This document shows positions 5,540 to 12,836 of a stretch of DNA of 13,495 bases, piece after piece. The translations under genes were made by a program, and so were the position numbers. This DNA is from Bacillota bacterium (lineage in GTDB: Bacteria > Bacillota > GCA-003054495 > Carboxydocellales > JAJZTU01): positions 1 through 13,495 of the forward strand of contig JAJZTU010000061.1 of assembly GCA_021848765.1 (NCBI GenBank), given 5' to 3'. How positions within the stretch are numbered: position 1 is the stretch's first letter; the number at the start of each line of letters is the position of its first letter. Below the pieces are notes generated by a model. The model saw only the letters and a program-made list of their open reading frames with translations, was not told the origin of the DNA and did not search any database.

Positions 5540-6125
5540 GGATGCCGTTAATTCAGCGCTTGCTGAATTAGGTGTGGAACGCTCCCAGGTGGAATTTGCA
5601 GTATTGGAGGAACCCAGTAAGGGTTTGTTCGGAATTATTGGGGCTAAGTTAGCTAAGGTTAAAGTAACGGTTAAAGCGACTCCTGTGGACCGGGCGTGTT
5701 CATTTTTGCAGGAAATTGCGGATTCCATGGGAATTGCAGTAAAGCTTGAAGTGGAAAACAGCGATGATGTAGTAAAAATAAATTTTACCGGTGATGACTT
5801 AGGTATTCTAATCGGACGAAGAGGGGATACTTTAGACGCCTTACAGTATTTGGTGAACCTGGTGGCTAACCGCAAGGAGGAAAGCAGGGTCCGGATGGTC
5901 CTGGACGTCGAGGGTTACCGCAGGCGCCGGGAACAAACCCTTCAGAAGCTAGCCATGAAACTGGCTGATAAAGTAAGACGAAGAGGCCAGGAAGTAGTGC
6001 TCGAACCGATGAATCCTCATGAAAGGCGGGTCATTCACACTACGTTGCAGAATAACCGCTTTGTGTATACCACCAGCCAGGGTGAGGAACCGTTTAGAAA
6101 GATTGTCATCGCACCTAAAAAGTAA
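5505..6125 (+). CDS. jag: RNA-binding protein Jag/KhpB (Jag-N, KH and R3H domains)
   Basis: Jag (KhpB/EloR) is a cytoplasmic RNA-binding protein, linked in several Gram-positives to cell elongation, division and sporulation control. The 206-residue protein shows the Jag-N domain (MKVCEKSGRTIEDAVNSALA, then GLFGIIGAKLAKVKV), a KH domain with the GxxG loop IGRRGDTLDALQ, and an R3H domain ending with NPHERRVIHTTLQ, which contains the R-x3-H motif. I prefer ATG 5505-5507: an in-frame ATG at 5493 sits directly against AAGGAGG (5486-5492) with no spacing, while 5505 leaves 12 bases and matches the family's usual start. The earlier start would add only four residues. The gene overlaps the end of yidC by 35 bases; yidC-jag is a conserved pair. 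A strong stem-loop follows 25 bases after the stop. Confidence 0.94.
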   Translation: MKVCEKSGRTIEDAVNSALAELGVERSQVEFAVLEEPSKGLFGIIGAKLAKVKVTVKATPVDRACSFLQEIADSMGIAVKLEVENSDDVVKINFTGDDLGILIGRRGDTLDALQYLVNLVANRKEESRVRMVLDVEGYRRRREQTLQKLAMKLADKVRRRGQEVVLEPMNPHERRVIHTTLQNNRFVYTTSQGEEPFRKIVIAPKK

Positions 6126-6150
6126 TCAGCTAATATAGATTGGAAAGTAA

Positions 6151-6186
6151 AAACCCAGTAAACCTTTAGTAGAGGTTACTGGGTTT
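6151..6186 (+). terminator. stem-loop/intrinsic terminator between jag and mnmE
   Basis: The left arm AAACCCAGTAAACCT (6151-6165) and right arm AGGTTACTGGGTTT (6173-6186) form a 14-bp stem with one bulged A and a 7-base loop. Only three T residues, which pair in the stem, close the right arm, and then GCTAATAG follows, so termination may be incomplete. The stem sits in the only sizeable gap between jag and mnmE and probably separates the rnpA-jag and mnmE-rsmG transcripts or attenuates between them. Confidence 0.65.
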
Positions 6187-6210
6187 GCTAATAGTTTGAG
6201 GTGAGAAAAA

Positions 6211-7590
6211 ATGGATGATGTGATAGCAGCCATTGCTACAGCCCCTGGTGAAGGGGGAATCGGAATAGTGCGGGTGAGCGGAAAAGTTTCTGTGGATGTG
6301 GTGGAGAAGATTTTTCACTCACCATCCGGAAAATCACTGAAGGATCTTGGCACTTACCGGATGGCCTATGGCTACATCATGGACAATCAATCAGGAAACC
6401 GGCTTGACGAGGTTATTGTTTCGATAATGTTAGGGCCACGGAGCTTTACCGGGGAAGATGTGGTGGAAATCAACTGTCACGGGGGAATCGTCCCCCTGCG
6501 TAAAGTGCTGGAACAAGTTCTGCGGACAGGCGCCAGGTTGGCAGACCCTGGTGAATTTTCGAAAAGGGCTTTTTTAAACGGGAGGATTGACCTGGCCCAG
6601 GCCGAATCAATTATTGATGTAATCAGGTCCCAGACTGACATGGGCTTAAAGGTGGCTTTGAAGCAGCTGGAAGGTGGCCTCTCCGGTGAGTTGGTAGAAA
6701 TCAGGAGAGTATTATTGGAAGTATTGGCCTTTATCGAGGCTGGGATTGATTTTCCCGAGGATGATATTGAAGAGCTCTCCAGGGATCAAATCAGGGAACG
6801 GACAAAGGAGGTCGCCCAAAGGCTTAAACATTTGGTGGAAAGCGCTGAAACAGGGCGGATCTACCGGGATGGTTTAAGTACGGTCATTGTGGGCAAGCCT
6901 AATGTTGGAAAGTCTTCTTTATTAAATGCTTTGTTAAGAGAAAAACGAGCAATTGTGACAGATATTCCCGGGACCACCAGGGATGTGATTGAGGAAGTAC
7001 TGAATCTCCAAGGGATTCCTGTGCGGCTGGTGGATACAGCCGGGATTCGGGAAACTGAAGATGTTGTGGAAAAGTTGGGAGTGGAAAGGTCCAAAGAATG
7101 GTTTGGGCTTGCCGACTTGGTGCTTCTGGTTCTGGACGCCGGCACAGGCATCGAGGCAGAAGATTTGGAGATTGCCCGGCTGGTACAGGGTCAGCGCTGT
7201 TTAGTGGTAATTAATAAGATCGATGTGGGGGATAAGCTGGACAAGGATGACCTTCCGCCTGCGTTTAGACAGTTTTCCTCTGTGGAGGTTTCGGTTAAGG
7301 AAAAGGTAGGTATTCAGTTGTTGGAAGAAAAGATTGCCGCTATGGTGTTAGAGGGTAAGGTCAGTCCCGGAGACAGAGTAGTGGTATCCAATCTCAGGCA
7401 TAAGCAGGCACTGGAAAAGGCAGCAGGTCAACTTGCAGGAGTGCTGCAGAGCTTGGAAATGGGAATGCCTACTGATTGTATGGCTATTGATTTAAAGGGA
7501 GCTTTGGAGTCTCTGGGAGAGATAACCGGAGAGAGCATAGGAGAGGACATTATCAACGAAATTTTTGCCCAGTTTTGTCTGGGTAAGTGA
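6211..7590 (+). CDS. mnmE: tRNA modification GTPase MnmE
   Basis: MnmE works with MnmG to install the carboxymethylaminomethyl group at C5 of wobble uridine 34 in certain tRNAs, using GTP, a folate one-carbon unit and glycine. The protein is 459 residues, the standard length. The folate-binding N-terminal domain starts DDVIAAIATAPGEGGIGIVR and includes SFTGEDVVEINCHGG. A helical domain follows (DPGEFSKRAFLNGRIDLAQA). The G domain has G1 GKPNVGKSS (228-236), DTAG (275-278) and NKID (335-338). The C-terminal CLGK (456-459) carries the conserved cysteine. ATG 6211 is preceded by GAGGTG (6198-6203) with 7 bases spacing. The mnmG gene follows 12 bases after the stop, consistent with one operon for the two complex partners. 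Confidence 0.98.
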   Translation: MDDVIAAIATAPGEGGIGIVRVSGKVSVDVVEKIFHSPSGKSLKDLGTYRMAYGYIMDNQSGNRLDEVIVSIMLGPRSFTGEDVVEINCHGGIVPLRKVLEQVLRTGARLADPGEFSKRAFLNGRIDLAQAESIIDVIRSQTDMGLKVALKQLEGGLSGELVEIRRVLLEVLAFIEAGIDFPEDDIEELSRDQIRERTKEVAQRLKHLVESAETGRIYRDGLSTVIVGKPNVGKSSLLNALLREKRAIVTDIPGTTRDVIEEVLNLQGIPVRLVDTAGIRETEDVVEKLGVERSKEWFGLADLVLLVLDAGTGIEAEDLEIARLVQGQRCLVVINKIDVGDKLDKDDLPPAFRQFSSVEVSVKEKVGIQLLEEKIAAMVLEGKVSPGDRVVVSNLRHKQALEKAAGQLAGVLQSLEMGMPTDCMAIDLKGALESLGEITGESIGEDIINEIFAQFCLGK

Positions 7591-7602
7591 TGGTGAGGCA
7601 GA

Positions 7603-9513
7603 ATGATCGAATATTTGGCTGGAAAATATGAAGTAATCGTCATCGGCGCCGGCCATGCCGGGTGTGAAGCTGCTCTGGCGGCAGCCCGCATGGGCTGCAG
7701 GACTCTGGTGCTGACTTTGAATTTGGATAATGTGGCTTTAATGCCTTGTAATCCTGCTGTGGGTGGACCGGCCAAAGGCCATCTGGTGAAGGAAATTGAC
7801 GCCCTGGGTGGAGAAATGGGCCTGAACACTGATAAAACGGCGGTTCAAATGCGGATGTTGAATACGGGAAAAGGCCCGGCAGTTCATGCTTTAAGGGCTC
7901 AAGCTGATAAGAAGTGGTATCAGCAGGAGATGATCAGGACTCTGGAAAATCAAGCTAACCTGGATGTGAAACAGGCACTTGTGGAAAGACTGGTTATAGA
8001 CGGTAACCGGGTAACCGGAGTGGTGACCAATACCGGCGCCAAATTTTTGGCCCAGGCGGTGGTAATCACTTCAGGCACTTATTTAAAAGGCAGAATCATT
8101 ATAGGTGATGTCGCTTATCAGGGAGGGCCTAACGGTCAGTTTGCGGCGGTTGGGTTGTCGGGCAGCCTTCAGGAATTGGGGATTGAATTGGCTAGGTTTA
8201 AAACAGGAACTCCTCCCCGGGTGGACGGCCGGACAGTGGATTTCAGCAAAATGATCATCCAGCCCGGTGATGAGGAAGTGCGTAATTTTTCTTTTATGTC
8301 CCCGGCTGTGACCAGAAAGCAGTTGCCGTGCTGGTTAACTTATACCGGTGAGAGGACTCACCAGGTGATTAGAGACAACCTGCACAGGTCTCCCTTGTAT
8401 AGTGGAGTGATTGAGGGAACAGGTCCCAGGTATTGCCCGTCCATTGAAGATAAAGTGGTAAGGTTTGCGGATAAGCCAAGCCACCAGATTTTTATCGAGC
8501 CTGAAGGTTGGACTACTGAGGAGATGTATGTCCAGGGTTTTTCCACCAGCCTCCCTGAGGAAGTTCAATTGGAGATGTTGAGAACCATTCCCGGCCTGGA
8601 GCAGGTGGAAATGATGAGGGCCGGATATGCTATAGAGTATGATTGTGTTCTCCCTACTCAATTAAAGCTTTCCCTGGAAGTTAAAAATGTAGCCGGATTG
8701 TTTACCGCCGGGCAAATCAACGGTAGTTCCGGGTATGAGGAGGCGGCAGCTCAGGGTTTGATGGCCGGTATTAATGCCGCCTTATTGGTCAAGGGCCGTG
8801 ACCCTTTGATTTTGACCCGGTCTGATGCCTATATTGGGGTCCTGGTTGATGATTTGGTCACCAAAGGTACCAATGAACCGTACCGGATGTTGACCTCCAG
8901 GGCGGAGTACCGTTTACTGCTGAGACAGGACAATGCTGATCTCAGACTTACGGAAATCGGCGCCCAAATCGGTTTAGTCAGTGCGGAAAGATATAGTGTT
9001 TACCAAAAGAAAGTTGCCGGTATTGCAGTGGAAAAGGAAAGACTGTTTAAAACTATGGTTACCCCTACTGCCCGGGTCCAGCGCATCCTGGATGATTTGG
9101 GCAGTTCACCCATCCGGTCCGGGATTAGTCTGGGAGATTTACTTAAACGGCCGGAAATAAATTACCGGGACCTGCAAAGATTCGTAGGCAGCACGGCCGC
9201 ACTCGAAGTTGAATCCAGCGTTGCCGAACAGGTTGAAATTCAAATTAAATATGCCGGATATATTGAGAAACAGTTAGAACAGGTGGAAAGGTTTAATAAG
9301 CTGGAACACAGGAAAATACCGGCAGAATTAGATTATGCAGATATCAAGGGATTATCTGCTGAAGCAATTCAAAAGTTGAGCAAGCTTAGACCTTATTCCA
9401 TTGGTCAGGCCTCCAGAATTTCCGGGGTGTCTCCTGCTGATATCTCTATTATCTTAGTTTATCTTGAACAAAGGCGCAGAGTAGGGAAAAGACAGGGGGA
9501 CCAGTATGAATAA
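7603..9513 (+). CDS. mnmG: tRNA uridine-5-carboxymethylaminomethyl modification enzyme MnmG
   Basis: MnmG is the FAD- and NADH-dependent partner of MnmE in wobble-uridine modification. It is 636 residues, a full-length member. The N-terminal Rossmann motif is VIVIGAGHAGCEAALAAARM, with GxGxxG at 15-20. Family signatures are GTGPRYCPSIEDKVVRF and AGQINGSSGYEEAAAQG, the two conserved GidA blocks. The GTPPRVDGR segment and the C-terminal domain (KLSKLRPYSIGQASRISGVS) are intact. ATG 7603-7605 follows GGTGAGG (7592-7598) by only 4 bases, but the predicted start agrees with the family. The stop codon overlaps the rsmG start by 8 bases, so rsmG translation is probably coupled. Confidence 0.98.
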   Translation: MIEYLAGKYEVIVIGAGHAGCEAALAAARMGCRTLVLTLNLDNVALMPCNPAVGGPAKGHLVKEIDALGGEMGLNTDKTAVQMRMLNTGKGPAVHALRAQADKKWYQQEMIRTLENQANLDVKQALVERLVIDGNRVTGVVTNTGAKFLAQAVVITSGTYLKGRIIIGDVAYQGGPNGQFAAVGLSGSLQELGIELARFKTGTPPRVDGRTVDFSKMIIQPGDEEVRNFSFMSPAVTRKQLPCWLTYTGERTHQVIRDNLHRSPLYSGVIEGTGPRYCPSIEDKVVRFADKPSHQIFIEPEGWTTEEMYVQGFSTSLPEEVQLEMLRTIPGLEQVEMMRAGYAIEYDCVLPTQLKLSLEVKNVAGLFTAGQINGSSGYEEAAAQGLMAGINAALLVKGRDPLILTRSDAYIGVLVDDLVTKGTNEPYRMLTSRAEYRLLLRQDNADLRLTEIGAQIGLVSAERYSVYQKKVAGIAVEKERLFKTMVTPTARVQRILDDLGSSPIRSGISLGDLLKRPEINYRDLQRFVGSTAALEVESSVAEQVEIQIKYAGYIEKQLEQVERFNKLEHRKIPAELDYADIKGLSAEAIQKLSKLRPYSIGQASRISGVSPADISIILVYLEQRRRVGKRQGDQYE

Positions 9514-10237
9514 ACTGGGTGAAGTATTACTTCAAGGGTGTCAGGCAGCAGGACTGAGTATTTCGGGAGACCAGGTGGCCGGTTTCGAGCGCTATGGTCA
9601 ACTCCTGGTGGAGTGGAATGAGAAGGTTAATCTTACTGCAATTACCGACCCTGAAGGAATTGCCCTTAAGCATTTTGTGGATTCCCTGCTGTGCAGTAAA
9701 TATGTAGATTTCGAGGGAGACCTGAACCTACTGGATGTAGGGACGGGAGCCGGTTTTCCCGGAATCCCGTTAAAGATCTATAACGAAAAACTGCAGGTTA
9801 CTCTACTGGATTCCTTGCAAAAAAGAGTAAAATTCCTGCAACAAGTAAGCCTTGAAGTAAAACTTTACGGGTTGGTTGCTATCCATGGCAGGGCCGAGGA
9901 ATTAGGTCAGCAGAGCAAACATCGCGAACAGTATGACAGAGTGGTTTCCAGAGCGGTAGCCCGGTTAGCGGTTCTCGCTGAATACTGCCTGCCTTTTGTT
10001 AAAGTGGGAGGGCTGTTTGCAGCGCTTAAGGGAAGCAGTGCCGGTCCGGAGGTGGAAGAGGGATTGTATGCTGTGGAGCAATTGGGCGGTAAAGTTAAGG
10101 ATGTTGTGGAATACAGCCTTCCGGTGTTAGGTGATGGGCGCAGCCTGGTAGTGGTGGAAAAAGTAAACCCAACACCGGGCAAATATCCCCGCAAGGCAGG
10201 CTTGCCGGATAAGAAGCCGCTGCTGGGCGGTGAGTGA
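9506..10237 (+). CDS. rsmG: 16S rRNA (guanine-527-N7) methyltransferase RsmG
   Basis: RsmG transfers a methyl group from S-adenosylmethionine to N7 of G527 in 16S rRNA; loss confers low-level streptomycin resistance in studied bacteria. The protein is 243 residues, typical for Firmicutes. It shows NEKVNLTAITDPEGIALKHF (about 39-58), the SAM-binding loop LDVGTGAGFPGIPLK (76-90), DRVVSRAVARL in the catalytic core, and the typical C-terminal PRKAGLPDKKPL. ATG 9506-9508 overlaps the mnmG stop, with AGGGGG just upstream inside mnmG. It ends the mnmE-mnmG-rsmG operon. In many Firmicutes noc or soj/spo0J follows directly; here an AT-rich islet intervenes. Confidence 0.97.
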   Translation: MNKLGEVLLQGCQAAGLSISGDQVAGFERYGQLLVEWNEKVNLTAITDPEGIALKHFVDSLLCSKYVDFEGDLNLLDVGTGAGFPGIPLKIYNEKLQVTLLDSLQKRVKFLQQVSLEVKLYGLVAIHGRAEELGQQSKHREQYDRVVSRAVARLAVLAEYCLPFVKVGGLFAALKGSSAGPEVEEGLYAVEQLGGKVKDVVEYSLPVLGDGRSLVVVEKVNPTPGKYPRKAGLPDKKPLLGGE

Positions 10238-10369
10238 ACCCCATCCCCTCTTGCTTATAGGTCGCGTTGGTAGCATTGGTTATTAAAACGAAATAAAAAA
10301 AGTCAAATTTACCACAATACAAAGTATATTTCAATGCTTAAATATTAAAATGCGTGCAGAGAAGTGTAG

Positions 10370-10404
10370 AAAACTACCTATGTTAATTTTATATAGGTAG
10401 TTTT
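10370..10404. terminator. symmetric intrinsic terminator upstream of fic
   Basis: AAAACTACCTAT (10370-10381) is perfectly complementary to ATAGGTAGTTTT (10393-10404), giving a 12-bp stem with an 11-base AT-rich loop. The T4 on one side and A4 on the other mean it can act in both directions, although the T tracts are inside the stem. It would end read-through from the mnmE-mnmG-rsmG operon and insulate fic. Confidence 0.72.
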
Positions 10405-10428
10405 ATCGTGTTATTTACCTCTATTATA

Positions 10429-10457
10429 TTGACGCAAGTAAAAAACAGTGTTATTAT
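10429..10457 (+). promoter_or_regulatory. sigma-A-type promoter of fic
   Basis: TTGACG (10429-10434), a 17-base spacer and TATTAT (10452-10457) form a good vegetative promoter, each hexamer one base off consensus. The expected start near 10464 leaves a leader of under 20 bases, just enough for the AATGGAGG ribosome-binding site. A second -10-like TATAAT at 10463-10468 has no -35 at suitable distance and overlaps the expected start site. Confidence 0.75.
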
Positions 10458-10481
10458 ACCTATATAATGGAGGTGCGTGTA

Positions 10482-11552
10482 ATGAGCGAGTATAAATTAC
10501 CTATGCTGCCACCCAATGTGGACTTAGAAACAAAGACGGTGTTAAAACAATTAGCAAGAGCGAATAGAGCGTTGGCTGAACTGAAAGGTTATGCTGATAC
10601 AATTCCTAATAAGCACATTTTACTAAATGCAGTCATGATTAACGAGGCAAAGGATAGTTCAGCTATTGAAAACATTATTACAACGCATGATGATTTATAT
10701 AAGGCAATGAGTGATGCAAGTGGAGCGAGCTCTGCAGCAAAAGAAGTGGTTAGTTATAGAACTGCTTTGTGGTTTGGGTATGAGCAGGTTAAAGCTCGTG
10801 AAATGCTTACAACAAATATGATTGTTGAGATACAGGGTGTAATAGAAAAAAATCGGGCTGGTATTAGAAAGTTGCCAGGCACTGTTTTGATGAACGAAAG
10901 AACTGGCGAAACAGTCTATACTCCACCCTCCGGTGAAAATGAAATTAGAACTCTTCTTAGCAATCTCGAAAAATACATCAACGAGGACTTTGACGATATT
11001 GACCCGCTGATAAAGCTTGCCGTTATCCATTATCAGTTTGAGAGCATTCATCCTTTTTATGACGGCAATGGTAGGACAGGCAGAATCATAAATGTGCTTT
11101 ACCTGGTGTTAAAAGAGTTGCTCGACAGCCCAATCCTATATTTGAGCAGCTATATCATTCGTAATAAATCTGCATATTATAAGCTTTTACAGGAAGTTAG
11201 AACAGAAGAAAACTGGGAGGATTGGATTATCTATATTCTAACTGGAATTGAAGAAACAGCAGAGGAAACATTACAGATTGTCAAAAAAATCAATGCAGAA
11301 GTTGAAACTATGAGTGCTGAAATTAAAGAGAAGCTTCCTAAGATATATTCTAAGGAGCTTATTGATTTATTATTTTATGAGTTTTATACAAAAATTGCTT
11401 ATATTGAAAATGGCTTATCAGTGTCAAGGAAAACAGCGGTCAATTACCTTAATGCTCTTGAAAAGGAAGGATTTTTGACTTCTGAAAAAATCGGCAAGGA
11501 GCGAATTTATCAAAACAAAAGGCTGTATGATTTGGTTAAGTATCGTAGGTGA
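10482..11552 (+). CDS. Fic family protein (class II-type AMP-transferase) with C-terminal winged helix
   Basis: Fic proteins usually attach AMP from ATP to a hydroxyl group of a target protein, often to switch it off. This 356-residue protein has a Fic_N-type N-terminal region with the inhibitory motif S59-x3-E63-N64 (DSSAIEN), which marks an autoinhibited class II enzyme. The flap GETVYTPPS lies at about 142-150, and the complete active-site motif is HPFYDGNGRTGR (190-201) with catalytic H190. The C-terminus (about 290-345) resembles a winged helix-turn-helix (SVSRKTAVNYLNALEKEGFL), suggesting DNA binding or autoregulation. I chose ATG 10482 because GGAGG at 10469-10473 is 8 bases upstream; an in-frame ATG at 10467 overlaps that site. 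Codon use is more AT-rich than in neighbouring genes, and it interrupts conserved gene order, so horizontal acquisition is likely. No antitoxin gene is seen, in line with an inhibitory helix in cis. The target is unknown. Confidence 0.93.
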   Translation: MSEYKLPMLPPNVDLETKTVLKQLARANRALAELKGYADTIPNKHILLNAVMINEAKDSSAIENIITTHDDLYKAMSDASGASSAAKEVVSYRTALWFGYEQVKAREMLTTNMIVEIQGVIEKNRAGIRKLPGTVLMNERTGETVYTPPSGENEIRTLLSNLEKYINEDFDDIDPLIKLAVIHYQFESIHPFYDGNGRTGRIINVLYLVLKELLDSPILYLSSYIIRNKSAYYKLLQEVRTEENWEDWIIYILTGIEETAEETLQIVKKINAEVETMSAEIKEKLPKIYSKELIDLLFYEFYTKIAYIENGLSVSRKTAVNYLNALEKEGFLTSEKIGKERIYQNKRLYDLVKYRR

Positions 11553-11633
11553 TGATTATCTCAGAGAAAGTCCGATTTATAGGACAACCTGTGTACTATA
11601 ATAGAAATATGAGTTTACAAGGAGAGATTGAGT

Positions 11634-11823
11634 ATGATGCAATTTTCACAGAAAAGCGTTAAAGGTCTTTTTGATAGTTCGGAAAAGACATTTATAAAAA
11701 ATGTTTTTTGAAAACAGAATCTATGCAGAATACAACCCTGAGTGTGTCGCTTATCCTGCTTGTTTTGATATATCAAAAGACCTTGCTCACATAGAGCCAG
11801 ATTTAGCAGTCACAGCAGGTTAG
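11634..11823 (+). pseudogene. small gene of unknown function broken by a frameshift at a T6 run
   Basis: ATG 11634 has a proper ribosome-binding site (AAGGAGAG at 11619-11626) and, further upstream, a perfect TATAAT (11597-11602), although without a good -35. The frame starts MMQFSQKSVKGLF and stops after 25 codons at TGA 11709-11711. A second frame opening at 11701 continues for 40 codons (ENRIYAEYNPECVAYPACF, then DISKDLAHIEPDLAVTAG) to TAG 11821-11823. Removing one T from the T6 run at 11704-11709 joins both into one protein of about 62 residues, reading KNVFENRIYAEYN across the junction. This may be a true frameshift, a slippage site or a sequencing error. I do not recognise the family. 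The two parts join too neatly to be chance, but even the repaired product may be a truncated N-terminus. Confidence 0.5.
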
Positions 11824-11828
11824 CGTAG

Positions 11829-11948
11829 ATGAATCAGAAAATATTGCGCACAAATGTTCCTAGCATAATTTCCCGTACATTCCTTAGTAACGACTCGGTC
11901 AAGGTAATTTATCGTAAGTCAACACCTAACAAACTGAAAGCCAATTAG
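11829..11948 (+). CDS. short open frame of unknown nature, probably a remnant
   Basis: A 39-codon frame starts MNQKILRTNVPSIISRTFLS and ends PNKLKAN. It lacks a recognisable ribosome-binding site and begins 5 bases after the stop of the broken gene before it. I do not recognise any family. It may be a fragment of the same decayed gene or a chance frame. It is recorded because the amino-acid composition looks plausible and the stretch is otherwise unexplained. Confidence 0.2.
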   Translation: MNQKILRTNVPSIISRTFLSNDSVKVIYRKSTPNKLKAN

Positions 11949-11957
11949 ACGCCTTAA

Positions 11958-12059
11958 AAATGGTGGGACTTTTTTTCCGCCAAATTACCAGATTTACTTA
12001 AGTTTCCAGAAGGAAGCAGACGGAAAATGTTGAATAGTTTAGCTAGTATGCTTTTTTAG
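11958..12059 (+). pseudogene. possible 3' end of a decayed gene upstream of parA
   Basis: After a TAA at 11955-11957 the frame reads KWWDFFSAKLPDLLKFPEGS and continues RRKMLNSLASMLF to TAG 12057-12059, with no good start codon. In a neighbouring frame the sequence just upstream reads QLDALKMVGLF. A one-base change in the T7 run at 11970-11976 would join the two. The C-terminal look and lack of a start suggest the tail of a lost gene. I do not recognise the family; transposase or accessory-gene debris are both possible. Confidence 0.3.
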
Positions 12060-12074
12060 AAAGGTGGTGAAGAC

Positions 12075-12836
12075 ATGGGAAAGGTTATCGCTATTGCCAA
12101 TCAAAAGGGCGGGGTGGCTAAAACTACCACTGCTGTCAATCTGAGTGCTTGTTTGGCTGATACTGGAAAAAAGGTACTTTTGGTAGACGTTGATCCCCAG
12201 GGTAATGCCAGCAGCGGTTTAGGTGTAGAAAAGGAAAAGTTGGACCACTGTATCTATGATGTGCTGATAAATGATCTGCCGGTCAAAAGTGTTATGCTTC
12301 CTGCGGAGATCGAAGGATTGGATGTAGTTCCGGCTACCATCCAGCTGGCAGGAGCAGAAATAGAATTAGTTACTGTCATATCCCGCGAATCTAAACTTCA
12401 GAAAGCTCTGGAGAAGGTATCGGGAGAGTATGATTTCGTGATTATGGATTGTCCGCCATCCTTGGGACTTCTGACCTTGAATGCATTGACGGCTGCAGAC
12501 TCATTGATTATCCCCATCCAATGCGAATACTATGCTCTTGAAGGACTAGGGCAGTTAATGAACACCATTGGTTTAGTTCAGAAACATTTAAACCCCCGTT
12601 TGGAAATTGAGGGCGTGCTTTTAACTATGTTCGATGCCCGGACCAACCTATCCATACAGGTGGTAGATGAGGTAAAGAATCACTTCAGGGATAAGGTGTA
12701 TCATACTATCATTCCCAGAAATGTGCGTCTAAGCGAAGCTCCCAGCCATGGACAGCCGATTATTTTATACGATCCTAAGTCTAAAGGTGCAGAGATGTAT
12801 TCTGACTTTGCGAAGGAAGTGATTTCAAGTGAGTAA
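12075..12836 (+). CDS. parA: chromosome-partitioning ATPase ParA (Soj)
   Basis: ParA/Soj is a deviant-Walker ATPase that binds DNA as an ATP dimer. With ParB it guides origin segregation, and in B. subtilis it also controls DnaA activity. The 253-residue protein is a standard length. The Walker A motif is KGGVAKTTT (11-19), with both signature lysines (K11 and K16) and Ala where many have Gly. A-prime is VDVDPQGNASS (37-47), and Walker B is FVIMDCPPS (121-129). The C-terminal IPRNVRLSEAPSHGQPI is typical of chromosomal Soj. ATG 12075 follows AAGGTGGTGA (12061-12070). It overlaps parB by 8 bases. Its position near oriC and dnaA fits its function. Codon use returns to that of the conserved block, in contrast to the islet upstream. 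Confidence 0.97.
   Translation: MGKVIAIANQKGGVAKTTTAVNLSACLADTGKKVLLVDVDPQGNASSGLGVEKEKLDHCIYDVLINDLPVKSVMLPAEIEGLDVVPATIQLAGAEIELVTVISRESKLQKALEKVSGEYDFVIMDCPPSLGLLTLNALTAADSLIIPIQCEYYALEGLGQLMNTIGLVQKHLNPRLEIEGVLLTMFDARTNLSIQVVDEVKNHFRDKVYHTIIPRNVRLSEAPSHGQPIILYDPKSKGAEMYSDFAKEVISSE

Larger units (their letters stand above)
10238..10466. other. AT-rich gap between rsmG and the fic gene
   Basis: The first 130 bases after rsmG show no gene or recognisable signal and become markedly AT-rich after about 10280, which may mark the left border of the inserted segment. The gap then holds a stem-loop terminator (10370-10404) and the fic promoter (10429-10457). No repeat matching the right side of the islet was noticed. 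Confidence 0.6.
11553..12074. other. 522-base AT-rich region with decayed coding remnants
   Basis: No intact gene of normal length is present between fic and parA. The left part holds a frameshifted small gene (11634-11823). The middle has a 39-codon open frame (11829-11948), and the right part has a 33-codon coding-like stretch (11958-12059) that ends 15 bases before the parA start. T6 and T7 homopolymers (11704-11709 and 11970-11976) stand at likely frame breaks. No inverted terminal repeats, target duplications or transposase motifs were recognised. No clear parA promoter was found; the parA ribosome-binding site lies at 12061-12070. Confidence 0.55.

Noticed and set aside
5243..5875. Long open frame on the minus strand opposite yidC and jag (210 codons)
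   Set aside because: It is antisense to two clearly identified genes and shows no domain or ribosome-binding support; a shadow frame.
11574..11602. Full promoter for the broken small gene
   Set aside because: TATAAT at 11597-11602 is perfect, but the -35 position holds GATTTA or CGATTT, too far from TTGACA to call; only the -10-like element is mentioned.
10238..12060. Insertion sequence or integrative element boundaries around the islet
   Set aside because: No terminal inverted repeats, direct-repeat target duplications, tRNA att site or recognisable transposase/integrase were found by eye.
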